DNA of 64,000 nucleotides from Bosea sp. OAE506 (GCF_040546595.1 NZ_JBEPOB010000001.1:3349001-3413000), one strand, 5' to 3'; positions 54,697-62,916 are shown, counted from the stretch's first letter. Notes: generated by a model from the letters alone, not told the origin. A program made the numbers and translations.

Positions 54697-55526
54697 CAGA
54701 CTGCTCCCTTGCGGCGCGCACCGCGTTCCTGGGCGTCCGCGACGGCGCTGGCCAGCCCGGGGGCGAGGCCTCCCGCCGCGAGCATCTCCGCCGCCTCGCG
54801 CATTTCGGCCGCACGCCGGACGCCATGGGTCGCGACGCGTTCGCGCATGTCGGCGGCTAGGGCATGGAAATCGATCGAGGGGAAGGTCGCGTGCAGGCTG
54901 GCGAAGACCGCGTCCTTGACGTCCCAGGTCTCGCAGGCGGCGGCACAGTCCACCATCAGCGCCTCCAGCCCCTTGATGACGATGCTGCGGCAGAGCTTCA
55001 TCGCGGAGGCGCGGCCGAACATCTCCGAGACCGGCTTCAGATTCATGCCGAAACCGTTGAGGACGGCAGCGGCGGCCTCGGCCCTGGGGCCGCCGGCGAG
55101 GATCGCGACCTTCAGGCCGGGCTTGAGGACCGGCGCCATCACTGCCGCCTCGACATAGTCGGCGCCGCTGGCCTCGACCGCCTTGGCCGCGCGCTGCTTG
55201 GTCGAGGGCGCGGCGGAGTTGACGTCGACGAAGATCTGCCCCGGCCTCAGCCAGGAAGCCGCTTCGAGGGCGACCGCCTCGGCCCGGTCCGCCGTCACAG
55301 CCGAGAAGACGAACCGCGCGTGCGCGCCGGCCTCCGCCGGCGACGCACCGCAGGCGACGCCGATCTCATGCGCGGCGCTCTCCAGCCGACGGCCGGCCTC
55401 GCTGCCGAACAGGAGGTCATAGGCGTTGATGCCGGCCGCGCCGTTCGTCATCAGGCCGCGGGAGAAGGTCTGGCCGACCTCCCCGAAACCGATGAACGCG
55501 ATTGTCGCCGGTTCTGAACCAGCCAT
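54696..55526 (-). CDS. NAD(P)-dependent oxidoreductase, 6-phosphogluconate-dehydrogenase-like with DUF1932 domain
   Basis: 276 residues. The Rossmann motif is IAFIGFGEVGQTFSRGL, followed by DVNSAAPSTKQRAA and DYVEAAVMAPV, as in beta-hydroxyacid dehydrogenases; the C-terminal half (IKGLEALMVDCAAACETWDV) matches DUF1932. The catalytic lysine may be in ASAMKLCRSI. ATG 55526 has GGAG eight bases upstream; 55532 and a GTG at 55535 are alternatives. It is the first gene of the meta-cleavage operon and could replace LigC (semialdehyde dehydrogenase) or act on the hydroxyacid branch. This is inferred from position. Confidence 0.82.
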   Translation of the reverse strand: MAGSEPATIAFIGFGEVGQTFSRGLMTNGAAGINAYDLLFGSEAGRRLESAAHEIGVACGASPAEAGAHARFVFSAVTADRAEAVALEAASWLRPGQIFVDVNSAAPSTKQRAAKAVEASGADYVEAAVMAPVLKPGLKVAILAGGPRAEAAAAVLNGFGMNLKPVSEMFGRASAMKLCRSIVIKGLEALMVDCAAACETWDVKDAVFASLHATFPSIDFHALAADMRERVATHGVRRAAEMREAAEMLAAGGLAPGLASAVADAQERGARRKGAV

Positions 55527-55605
55527 CGCCATCACTCCCCATGCGCTTCTTCCCGCGACAAGGGTGGGACAGGTTCATTGGCGCAGCAAATGATAAGAAT
55601 GCAGC

Positions 55606-55617
55606 GATTGAGCAATC
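55606..55617. promoter_or_regulatory. Inverted repeat ahead of the meta-cleavage operon
   Basis: GATTG-AG-CAATC lies at the junction between the LysR stop and the operon's first gene. A TATCAT on the minus strand (55590-55595) could be the operon's -10. The pair suggests a LysR-controlled internal promoter. Confidence 0.38.
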
Positions 55618-55621
55618 GAGC

Positions 55622-56533
55622 TCATGAATGCGGGCGTGCGACGCTGCGCTTGAGGGCCGCGCTGAGTAGGGACAGGAGCTCGCGCGCCGCCGGGCGCAGC
55701 GGCACCGTCTTGCGCGTGACGATGCCCAGGGTCCGGGAGATGGCGGGCGCCCGCAACGGGATCGCGACGAGTCCGCCGGCATCGACCACGTCGAGGGCAA
55801 GCTGCGGGACGATGGCGTAGCCGATGCCCGAGCGGACGAGGCTGACGGCGGTGACGACGCGCTGGACCTCGTAGCGCCAGGTCAGGGTTTCGCGGCGAGA
55901 ACCCAGCGCGTCGTCGATCAGGATGCGGTTGCCCGTCTCCGCGCTGATGCGGACCAGCGGCTCCCCCTGGAGCTGGGCCCAGGTCAGCGATGTCGCCTGG
56001 GCGAGCGGCATGTCACGATGGCTGACGAGCACGAAGGGCTCCTTCACCACCGGCTTGAGCTCGAGGTCCCAGCGATTGGCGGCGACGATCGTCACGCCGA
56101 ATTCGGCCTCGCCGGACTGCACCTTGTCGGCGATCTCCGATGCGGAGTTGTCGTGGACCCGGACGCCGACGCCCGGGAAGCGCTTCGCGAAAGCTGCGAT
56201 CACCGCCGGCATACAATGGGCCGCGACCGTCGGCAGACAACCGACGGAGACCTCGGCGTCGCCTTCCCGGACTTCGACCCTGACCTCGTCGATGGCGGCG
56301 CCGAGATCCTCGAATATCCGTCGGGCCCGGGGCAATAGCAGGGTCCCCGCCGCGGTCAGCGAGACCTGCCGCGTCGTCCGCTGCAGAAGCGGCGTGCCCA
56401 GCGCTTCCTCCAGCTTGCGGATGCGGTGGCTGAGCGCGGTCTGCGACAGGTTGAGATGGGATGCGGCGGCCCGGAAGCTGCCGCGCTCGGCGATGCTGAT
56501 AAAGGCCTGGAGACCGAGAACGTCCGCGCGCAT
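55622..56533 (-). CDS. LysR-family transcriptional regulator of the meta-cleavage operon
   Basis: 303 residues. The DNA-binding part is DVLGLQAFISIAERGSFRAAASHLNLSQTALSHRIRKLEEALGTPLLQRTTRQVSLTAAG-like sequence, and the effector domain follows with VSVGCLPTVAAHCMPAVIAAFAKRFPGVGVRVHDNSA. ATG 56533 gives the normal LysR length. It lies directly upstream of, and on the same strand as, the 12-gene operon (95-base gap), so it probably activates it in response to the aromatic substrate or a pathway intermediate. Confidence 0.92.
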   Translation of the reverse strand: MRADVLGLQAFISIAERGSFRAAASHLNLSQTALSHRIRKLEEALGTPLLQRTTRQVSLTAAGTLLLPRARRIFEDLGAAIDEVRVEVREGDAEVSVGCLPTVAAHCMPAVIAAFAKRFPGVGVRVHDNSASEIADKVQSGEAEFGVTIVAANRWDLELKPVVKEPFVLVSHRDMPLAQATSLTWAQLQGEPLVRISAETGNRILIDDALGSRRETLTWRYEVQRVVTAVSLVRSGIGYAIVPQLALDVVDAGGLVAIPLRAPAISRTLGIVTRKTVPLRPAARELLSLLSAALKRSVARPHS

Positions 56534-56609
56534 GCCATCTGCTACCACGGCCGCCGGGAAATGCGATCCCTCGGGCCTTCGCCTGCTCGGGTCGCCCACG
56601 AACCGCGCC

Positions 56610-57239
56610 TCAGCGGTCGGGACTGGGGCCGGCCGGCCTCATCCAGGGGCGTTCAGTTTCCGTCGCCGTCCGGTAGCGGAGGATCTCGCCAGCGAAGGAG
56701 CGCGTGACGTCGATGTCATCCCAGCCGTTCAGCAACTGCTCGCGCCAGACCGGATCGATCGCAAAGGCGACGCAGCGATTGCCCCAGGACACGGTCTGGG
56801 CCCCGAGATCGACGGTGACGGCGAGATCGGGGGTGCCCGCGAGTGCCGCCAGCAGATCCTCGACCTCGTCTTCGCCGAGGACCGCCGGCAGCACGCCGTT
56901 CTTGACCGCATTGGAGGCGAAGATGTCGCCGAAGGTGGGCGCGATCACCACGTCGAAGCCATGATCGGCCAGGGCGTAGACCGCCGCCTCGCGCGAAGAG
57001 CCCGAGCCGAAATTGCGCCGCGCGACCAGGATCGGGGCGCTGCGCCAGGGCTCGCGGTTGAGCGGAAACTCCGGCCGCTCCGCGCCGGCCTCGTCGCGCC
57101 GCAGGTCGTGCATCAGGAAGGAGCCATAGCCCTCCGAACGCGGCCGCTTCATGAAGCGGGCCGGGATCAGCTGGTCGGTGTCGACATTGGCCAGCCCTAG
57201 AGGGCAGGCCTGTCCGGCAATCCGGGTAAGCGGCTTCAT
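56610..57239 (-). CDS. 3-isopropylmalate dehydratase-type small subunit (LeuD-like)
   Basis: 209 residues. LeuD landmarks are LANVDTDQLIPARFMK, ARRNFGSGSSREAAVYAL and FDVVIAPTFGDIFASNAVKNGVLP. It forms the swivel domain of a two-subunit aconitase-superfamily hydro-lyase with the LeuC-like protein encoded just upstream (four-base overlap, which fixes the start). The catabolic setting behind a GntR regulator suggests a paralogue acting on a substituted malate or maleate rather than leucine synthesis, but this is not certain. Confidence 0.87.
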   Translation of the reverse strand: MKPLTRIAGQACPLGLANVDTDQLIPARFMKRPRSEGYGSFLMHDLRRDEAGAERPEFPLNREPWRSAPILVARRNFGSGSSREAAVYALADHGFDVVIAPTFGDIFASNAVKNGVLPAVLGEDEVEDLLAALAGTPDLAVTVDLGAQTVSWGNRCVAFAIDPVWREQLLNGWDDIDVTRSFAGEILRYRTATETERPWMRPAGPSPDR

Positions 57240-58672
57240 GAGCGCCCCTCCAGCATCGGGCGCACATCGGCGAGCCGGCCGGCGACCGCGGCGGCCGCGA
57301 CCATCGCCGGCGACATCAGATGGGTGCGGGCACCCGGCCCCTGTCGCCCGCGGAAATTGCGGTTCGTGGTCGAGGCGCAGCGCTCTCCGGCGGGCACCGT
57401 GTCGCCATTCATGCCGACGCACATCGAGCAGCCCGCCTCGACCCAGTCGAGCCCGGCTTCGGTGAAGATGCGGTCGAGCCCCTCCTCCTCCGCCTGGCGC
57501 TTCACCAGCGACGAGCCCGGCGAGACCAGACCCGGCACCTTCGCCTTGCGCCCCGACAGCACGCTTGCGGCGGCGCGCAGATCCTCGATGCGGGCATTGG
57601 TGCAGGAGCCGATGAAGACCCGGTCGATCGCGATGTCCGACAGCTTCTGGCCGGCGCGCAGCCCCATATAGTCGAGCGCATCGCGCAGCGTCGCCGCCCG
57701 CCCCTCGTCGGTCTCGCGCGCCGGATCGGGCACGTGTCCGTCGATCGGCAGGGCGTCCTCGGGACTCGTGCCCCAGGTTACCACCGGCGCGATCCGGGCG
57801 GCGTCGAGGCTGATCTCGCGATCGAAGGCGGCGTCCTCGTCGCTCGGCAGCCGGCGCCAGTCCTCGACCGCCCTGGCGAAGACGTCGCCCTTGGGCACAA
57901 AGGGCCGGCCCTCGATCCAGCGAAAGGTGGTCTCGTCGGGCGCGATCAGCCCGCAGCGCGCGCCGGCCTCGATCGACATGTTGCACATGGTCATGCGGCC
58001 AGCCATCGGCAGCGCCTGCACGGCTGCGCCGGCATATTCCACCGCATGGCCGCGCGCGCCGTCGGCCCCGATGCGGGCGATGATCGAGAGGATGAAGTCC
58101 TTGGCGCCGACCCCGGCGATCGGCGTGCCGTCGATGCGGATGCGCATCGTCTTCGGCTTCTTCTGCCACAGCGTCTGCGTCATCAGCACATGCGCGACCT
58201 CGGAGGCGCCGATCCCGAAGGCATAGGCCCCGAAGGCGCCATGGGTCGAGGTGTGGCTGTCGCCGCAGACCATCGTCAGCCCCGGCAGCGTCAGGCCCTG
58301 TTCGGGCCCGACAACATGGACGATGCCCTGGCGCGCATCGTGCATTCCAAACAGCTCGATGCCGTGGCGGGCGGTGTTGCTGCCGAGGTCGTCGATCATC
58401 CGGGCGATCTCCGGCTGCTCGGCCCGATCGCGGTTGCGCGTCGGAACATAATGGTCGGCGACGCCGAAGGTCAGCCCGGGCTCGGCGACCGTGCCGCTGC
58501 GGGCCTGAAGCTGGTTGAAGGCGTGGAACGAGCCCTCATGGACGAAATGCCGGTCGATCCAGAGCAGCGCGTCCCCGGACGGCCGCTCGACCACGACATG
58601 GCTGCTCCAGAGCTTGTCGAACAGGGAGCGCGGTCGCCCGACCGTCTCTCCCCTGCCTGCCGAACCCGTCAT
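57236..58672 (-). CDS. 3-isopropylmalate dehydratase-type large subunit (LeuC-like)
   Basis: 478 residues. The 4Fe-4S ligands are Cys357 (IGSCTNARIED), Cys415 and Cys418 (GCSMCVGMN). Substrate-region motifs are VCGDSHTSTHGAFGA and the C-terminal STTNRNFRGRQG. GAGGAGA precedes ATG 58672. The enzyme dehydrates and rehydrates a 2- or 3-hydroxy diacid. It is divergent from the GntR regulator; paired inverted repeats lie in the 122-base gap. Whether it is the cell's only isopropylmalate isomerase cannot be judged here. Confidence 0.9.
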   Translation of the reverse strand: MTGSAGRGETVGRPRSLFDKLWSSHVVVERPSGDALLWIDRHFVHEGSFHAFNQLQARSGTVAEPGLTFGVADHYVPTRNRDRAEQPEIARMIDDLGSNTARHGIELFGMHDARQGIVHVVGPEQGLTLPGLTMVCGDSHTSTHGAFGAYAFGIGASEVAHVLMTQTLWQKKPKTMRIRIDGTPIAGVGAKDFILSIIARIGADGARGHAVEYAGAAVQALPMAGRMTMCNMSIEAGARCGLIAPDETTFRWIEGRPFVPKGDVFARAVEDWRRLPSDEDAAFDREISLDAARIAPVVTWGTSPEDALPIDGHVPDPARETDEGRAATLRDALDYMGLRAGQKLSDIAIDRVFIGSCTNARIEDLRAAASVLSGRKAKVPGLVSPGSSLVKRQAEEEGLDRIFTEAGLDWVEAGCSMCVGMNGDTVPAGERCASTTNRNFRGRQGPGARTHLMSPAMVAAAAVAGRLADVRPMLEGRS

Positions 58673-58724
58673 CGCGATCTCCTCGGCGAAAAACATAGCC
58701 GTTCGCCGGCTTGACGCAAGTCAT

Positions 58725-58774
58725 TTGTTCTATACGCTAGACAACTAGCTGTCCGCTGAGACAGTCAATTGTCT
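58725..58774. promoter_or_regulatory. Tandem inverted repeats, candidate GntR operators
   Basis: TTGT-N12-ACAA at 58725-58744 with partly matching inner bases, then AGACA-N6-TGTCT at 58759-58774. Both lie between the divergent LeuC-like gene and the GntR gene and share GACA/TGTC half-sites. A TTGACG at 58711-58716 may be the GntR -35. Control of both directions is likely. Confidence 0.45.
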
Positions 58775-58794
58775 GATGCACAGGACGGCGCACG

Positions 58795-59619
58795 GTGGAT
58801 CCATCGCTCGAACCGTTGAAGGCGAGACGGCTGGCGCTGCAATTGCGCGAGCGCATCGCCAGCGGCGAGATCGCCCCTGGCTCACGCCTGGCGAGCGAGC
58901 CGGCGCTTGCGCTGGAGCATGGGGTTTCGCGCGTCACCGTGCGTCGCGCGCTCGACAGCCTGGCCGCCGAGGGCCTCATCGACCGCCGCGTCGGCGCCGG
59001 CACCTTCGTGCGAGAGGCCGAGGCGCCCAAGCCCATCGTCGCCGATTTCGCGAACATGCTGACCCATCTGGTGGAAATGGGTCGCCGGACCGGAGTCAGG
59101 CTGGTCTCCTTCGGCTATGGGCCGCCGCCAGAGCCCGTGGCCCGGGCGCTCAGCCTCGCCGCTGGCGAGCGCACGCAGCGCTCGGTGCGCGTGCGCCTCA
59201 TCGACGGGCAGCCCTTTTCCTATCTCACCACCCATGTGCCCGAGCGCATCGGCCTGACCTATTCCGAGAGCGACCTCGCCAGCGTGCCGCTGCTAGCCCT
59301 GCTGGAGCGAGCCGGCGCCGCCGTCGAGCGCGCCAGCCAGACGATCAGCGCGACCCTGGCGAGCCCCGACGTTGCCGATGCGCTGGGTCTCGAGATCGGC
59401 TCGCCCCTCCTCTCCCTGACCCGTGTCGTGCTGGGGACAGATGGGCGCGGCGTCGAGCATCTGCACGCGCTCTACCGGCCGGACCGCTACTCCTTCCAGA
59501 TGGAGCTCCACCGCGCCGGTGCCGCCGGCGACAGGCGCTGGTCGCCGGTACCGAGCCCCGGTCTCAATCAGGATGGCGAGGCGGACTCCTGGCCGCCCTC
59601 TGCCGCGGCGAGGAGTTGA
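58795..59619 (+). CDS. GntR-family transcriptional regulator (HutC/UTRA subfamily)
   Basis: 274 residues, GTG start. The N-terminal GntR winged helix reads ALQLRERIASGEIAPGSRLASEPALALEHGVSRVTVRRALDSLAAEGLIDRRVGAGTFV. The C-terminal UTRA domain follows from about residue 90, with VRLIDGQPFSYLTTHVPE and ISATLASPDVADALGLEIGSPLL typical of HutC-type effector domains. It is divergent from LeuCD and precedes a Bug/Liv transporter operon, so it is placed to repress both until a substrate is present. Confidence 0.92.
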   Translation: MDPSLEPLKARRLALQLRERIASGEIAPGSRLASEPALALEHGVSRVTVRRALDSLAAEGLIDRRVGAGTFVREAEAPKPIVADFANMLTHLVEMGRRTGVRLVSFGYGPPPEPVARALSLAAGERTQRSVRVRLIDGQPFSYLTTHVPERIGLTYSESDLASVPLLALLERAGAAVERASQTISATLASPDVADALGLEIGSPLLSLTRVVLGTDGRGVEHLHALYRPDRYSFQMELHRAGAAGDRRWSPVPSPGLNQDGEADSWPPSAAARS

Positions 59620-59623
59620 GGTC

Positions 59624-60607
59624 ATGCCGGGACCGATGACGATCGACCGCCGCCGCTTCGGCCTGCTCGGGCTCGCCGCCGGGCTCGCCGCGACCCGCGC
59701 CACCGCGCAGGAGCCCTGGCCCAGCCGGTCGGGGCGGATCATCGTGCCCTATCCGGCGGGCGGGGCCACCGATGTGATGGGCCGCTTCGCTGCGGAGGCG
59801 CTGAACCAGGCCTCGGGCCAGCGCTTCATCGTCGAGAACAAGGGCGGAGCCTCGGGCGCGATCGGCTCCGCCGAGGTCGAGCGGGCCGCGGCCGATGGCT
59901 ACACGCTGCTCGTCGCGACGCCGGCGACCCATGTCACGAACCAGTATCTGCGCGATAAGCTGCCCTACGACCCCGATCGCTTCGAGCCCGTCGTGCTGCT
60001 CTCGCGCAGCCCGCTGCTGCTGATCGCGACGCCCGCCTTTCCCGCCAACAGCGTCGCCGAGCTGATCGCGCTGGCACAGCAGAAGCCGGGCAAGCTGAAC
60101 TATGCCAGTTCCGGTGTCGGCGCGACGAGCCATCTCGCGCCTGAGCTGTTCAAGACGATGGCCGGCATCGACATCGCCCATGTGCCCTATCGCGGCGCCG
60201 GGCCCGCGATGAGCGATCTGATCGGCGGCCAGGTCGAGCTGATGTTCGACAACCTGCAGACGGCGCTGCCGCAGGTCGAGGCCGGCCGGGTCAAGGTTCT
60301 CGGCATCACCAGTGCGGAGCGCGCGCCGAACCTGCCGCGGGTCCCCGCGATCGCCGAGACGGTGAAGGGCTACGAGGCGCTCAGCTTCCTGGCGCTGATG
60401 GCGCCGCTTCGCACGCCGACGGCGATTGTCGAGAAGATCAACGCGATCGTCACCGCCTCCTTCCAGACGCCGGAGGTGAAGCCGAAGCTCGCCGCGTTGG
60501 GGGTCGAGTTCGTGCCGATGACGCCGAAGCAGCTCGACGATTTCATCCATGAAGAACGCAGGAAATGGGGCGGCCTCATCCGCGAGCGCGGGTTGAAGGC
60601 CGACTGA
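59624..60607 (+). CDS. Bug/TctC-family tripartite tricarboxylate solute-binding protein
   Basis: 327 residues. The N-terminus MPGPMTIDRRRFGLLGLAAGLAA has a Tat-like signal ending near ATAQ. The mature part has the Bug hallmarks GRIIVPYPAGGATDVMGRF, NYASSGVGATSHLAPELF and HVPYRGAGPAMSDLIGGQ. It binds a carboxylate in the periplasm. There are no TctAB permease genes next to it; the following genes are a Liv-type importer, as also seen with the Bug gene at 53.7 kb. It begins four bases after the GntR stop. Confidence 0.93.
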   Translation: MPGPMTIDRRRFGLLGLAAGLAATRATAQEPWPSRSGRIIVPYPAGGATDVMGRFAAEALNQASGQRFIVENKGGASGAIGSAEVERAAADGYTLLVATPATHVTNQYLRDKLPYDPDRFEPVVLLSRSPLLLIATPAFPANSVAELIALAQQKPGKLNYASSGVGATSHLAPELFKTMAGIDIAHVPYRGAGPAMSDLIGGQVELMFDNLQTALPQVEAGRVKVLGITSAERAPNLPRVPAIAETVKGYEALSFLALMAPLRTPTAIVEKINAIVTASFQTPEVKPKLAALGVEFVPMTPKQLDDFIHEERRKWGGLIRERGLKAD

Positions 60608-60617
60608 CCGCACGACC

Positions 60618-60638
60618 AGCCCGGCGCCAGACCGGGCT
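60618..60638 (+). promoter_or_regulatory. Intercistronic hairpin after binding-protein gene
   Basis: AGCCCGG-N7-CCGGGCT, a perfect seven-base stem, ten bases after the Bug stop and 20 bases before the next binding-protein start. There is no T-run. Confidence 0.55.
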
Positions 60639-60658
60639 CATCACAGAGGAGAACGACG

Positions 60659-61900
60659 ATGACCGACCAGAGCGAGATCAAGACCGCAAGCCGCGCCGGG
60701 CTCTCCCGCCGCACCGTGCTGGCCGGCTCCGCCGCCGGCAGTGCCGCCATCGCCATGCCGGGCGTCCTGCGCGCCCAGGCGCCCGTGGTGAAGATCGGCA
60801 TCCTCCAGCCGGTGACCGGCGCGCTCGCTTATGACGGGCAGCAGGGCCAGATCGGCGCCGAGGCCGCGATCAAGGCGATCAACGATGCCGGCGGCATCAA
60901 GTCCATGGGCGGCGCCAAGCTGCAGATGGTCTTCGGCGATGCCCGGTCGACGCCGGAGGGTGGCACGGCGGAGGTCGAGCGCATGCAGGAGCAGGGCGTC
61001 GTCGGCATCGTCGGCGGCTTCGCCTCGCCGATCTGCCTGGCCGCGAGCCAGGCGGCCGCGCGCTACGACCTGCCCTATATCGTCGATGTCGGCGTCGCCG
61101 ATTCGATCGTCACACGCGGGTTGAAGAACACGTTCCGCTTCGGCCCCGGCTTCGGCATGGTGACGAAGACCGCGCTCGCCAATCTGGCGAAGCTGAACGA
61201 GGATGCGGGCAAGCCGGCGAAGACCGTCGTGCTGGTGCATGAGGACGGGCTCTTCGGCTCGGGCCTCGCCAAGCTGATGCAGGCGGAACTGCCCAAGCTC
61301 GGCTTCGAGATTCTCGACACCATCGCTCATCCGACGCCGACCCGCGACATGTCGAACGTCGCGCTGCAGATCCGCGCGAAGAACCCCGACCTCGTCATCC
61401 CCTCGAGCTATTACGGCGAGTTCGCCCTGCTGGCGCGCACGATGCAGCAGCAGCGCATCCGGCCGAAGGGCATCTACGCCGTGCTCAACGGCGCCGCCTC
61501 GAACTACCGCTTCGTCAAGGAATTCAACGAGGCTGCCCAGTTCGTGATGGACTGCAACCACTGGCACGACCCGCGCAAGCCCGTGGCCGAGGCGCTGCGC
61601 AAGCAGGTCGAGGCGTCGGGCAAGTTCTGGACCTACAACATCCCGCTCAACTACTCCTGCGTCGGCCTGCTGGCGGACGCGATCGAGCGCGCGGGCTCGT
61701 CCGACAAGGCAAAGGTCACGGAGGCGCTGGCCGCTTCGACCTATGCCGGCCACATCATGCCCTATGGCCCGACCAAGTTCACGAACGGCCAGAACGAGGG
61801 CGGCGCGCCGGTCAACACCCAGGTCCAGGGCAACGACATCAAGGTAATTTTCCCGTCCGACTTCGCCGACGCCAAGCCGGTCTTCCCGCGCCCAGCGTAA
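60659..61900 (+). CDS. Branched-chain-type ABC transporter solute-binding protein (LivK family)
   Basis: 413 residues. A Tat-like N-terminus (SRRTVLAGSAAGSAAIAMPGVLRAQ) precedes VVKIGILQPVTGALAYDGQQGQIGAEAAIKAIN-type sequence of the family. The cleft segments VGIVGGFASPICLAASQAA and VVLVHEDGLFGSGLAKL follow. It delivers its ligand to the permeases encoded downstream. The ligand is unknown; it may be an amide, urea-like or carboxylic compound linked to the LeuCD substrate. Confidence 0.92.
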   Translation: MTDQSEIKTASRAGLSRRTVLAGSAAGSAAIAMPGVLRAQAPVVKIGILQPVTGALAYDGQQGQIGAEAAIKAINDAGGIKSMGGAKLQMVFGDARSTPEGGTAEVERMQEQGVVGIVGGFASPICLAASQAAARYDLPYIVDVGVADSIVTRGLKNTFRFGPGFGMVTKTALANLAKLNEDAGKPAKTVVLVHEDGLFGSGLAKLMQAELPKLGFEILDTIAHPTPTRDMSNVALQIRAKNPDLVIPSSYYGEFALLARTMQQQRIRPKGIYAVLNGAASNYRFVKEFNEAAQFVMDCNHWHDPRKPVAEALRKQVEASGKFWTYNIPLNYSCVGLLADAIERAGSSDKAKVTEALAASTYAGHIMPYGPTKFTNGQNEGGAPVNTQVQGNDIKVIFPSDFADAKPVFPRPA

Positions 61901-61913
61901 GGAGCCACCCATT

Positions 61914-62006
61914 CGTCATGGTCGGGCTTGTCCCGACCAGCCACGCCTCCCGTGGTCGCGGGGCGTGTTCGAGGCGCGGATGCTCGGCACAACGCCGGGC
62001 ATGACG
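61914..62006. repeat. Interspersed palindromic repeat with three hairpins
   Basis: 93-base element with imperfect inverted ends (CGTCATGGTCGGG at the left, the complement of CGTCATGCCCGGC at the right). It contains a perfect eight-base stem at 61919-61939, a nine-base stem with one G-T pair at 61980-62002 and a weaker central stem. Elements with CGTCATG ends and GGGCTTGTCCC-like cores are scattered between genes in many Hyphomicrobiales genomes. It sits between the binding-protein and permease genes. Confidence 0.72.
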
Positions 62007-62043
62007 CCGAGCCGACGGCGGCGCCGTCCAACGAAAAGCCTGC

Positions 62044-62916
62044 ATGTTCGCACCCGACATCATTCTCGCCGCCGTGCTCAACGGCCTGATGACCGGCTCG
62101 GTCTATGCGCTGATCGCGCTCGGGCTGACGCTGGTCTACGGCGTGCTGCACATCATCAACTTCGCCCATGGCGCGATGCTGACCGCGGCGATGTTTGCGG
62201 TCTATGTCGCGCAGACCATGCTCGGCATCGACCCATACGTTGCGCTGGTCCCGATCACGCTGCTGTTTTTCGCGCTCGGATACGGGGTGCAGCGCTTCCT
62301 GATCGGGCCGGCGAGCCATGGCGAGGACCGCAACATCCTGCTGGTGACGCTCGGCCTCTCGATCGTCATCGAGAACGCGATGCTCTCGATCTTCCGCTCC
62401 GACACGCGGTCGATCGACGTGCCCTACGCCTTCGAGTCGATCGATCTCGGCTTCACCTTCCTGGCGCTGCCGCGGGTCGCTGCCTTCGGCGTTGCCCTGC
62501 TCGTCGCGCTGCTGCTCGGTCTGCTCCTGACGGCGACCGATACCGGGCGGGCGATCCGCGCCGTCGCCCGCGAGAAGACCGGCGCGGCGCTGGCCGGCAT
62601 CGATGTCGCGCATATCTATGCGGTCACCTTCGGGCTCGGCGCGGCCTGCGTCGCCATCGCCGCCTGCCTGCTGATGCCGACCTTCTACGTCACCCCGCGC
62701 GCGGGCAACGCCTTCGTGCTCGTCGCCTTCACCATCGTCGTTCTGGGCGGGATGGGCTCGATCCCCGGCGCGCTGCTGGGTGCCCTCTTCATCGGTGTGG
62801 TCGAGAGCCTGTGCGGCCTGTTCTTCGGCGAGAGCCTCGGCCAGATCGGCATCTTCCTGATCTTCATCCTGGTCCTGCTGGTGCGGCCGACTGGCCTGTT
62901 CGGAGCCCGCGCATGA
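62044..62916 (+). CDS. Branched-chain-type ABC transporter permease (LivH family)
   Basis: 290 residues. The LivH hallmark NGLMTGSVYALIALGLTLVYGVLHIINFAHGAML-type start is present, with the EAA loop RAIRAVAREKTGAALAGIDVAHIYAVTFGLGAACVAIA. It forms the channel with LivM, whose start overlaps its stop by four bases. The gene is separated from the binding-protein gene by the palindromic repeat. Confidence 0.93.
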   Translation: MFAPDIILAAVLNGLMTGSVYALIALGLTLVYGVLHIINFAHGAMLTAAMFAVYVAQTMLGIDPYVALVPITLLFFALGYGVQRFLIGPASHGEDRNILLVTLGLSIVIENAMLSIFRSDTRSIDVPYAFESIDLGFTFLALPRVAAFGVALLVALLLGLLLTATDTGRAIRAVAREKTGAALAGIDVAHIYAVTFGLGAACVAIAACLLMPTFYVTPRAGNAFVLVAFTIVVLGGMGSIPGALLGALFIGVVESLCGLFFGESLGQIGIFLIFILVLLVRPTGLFGARA

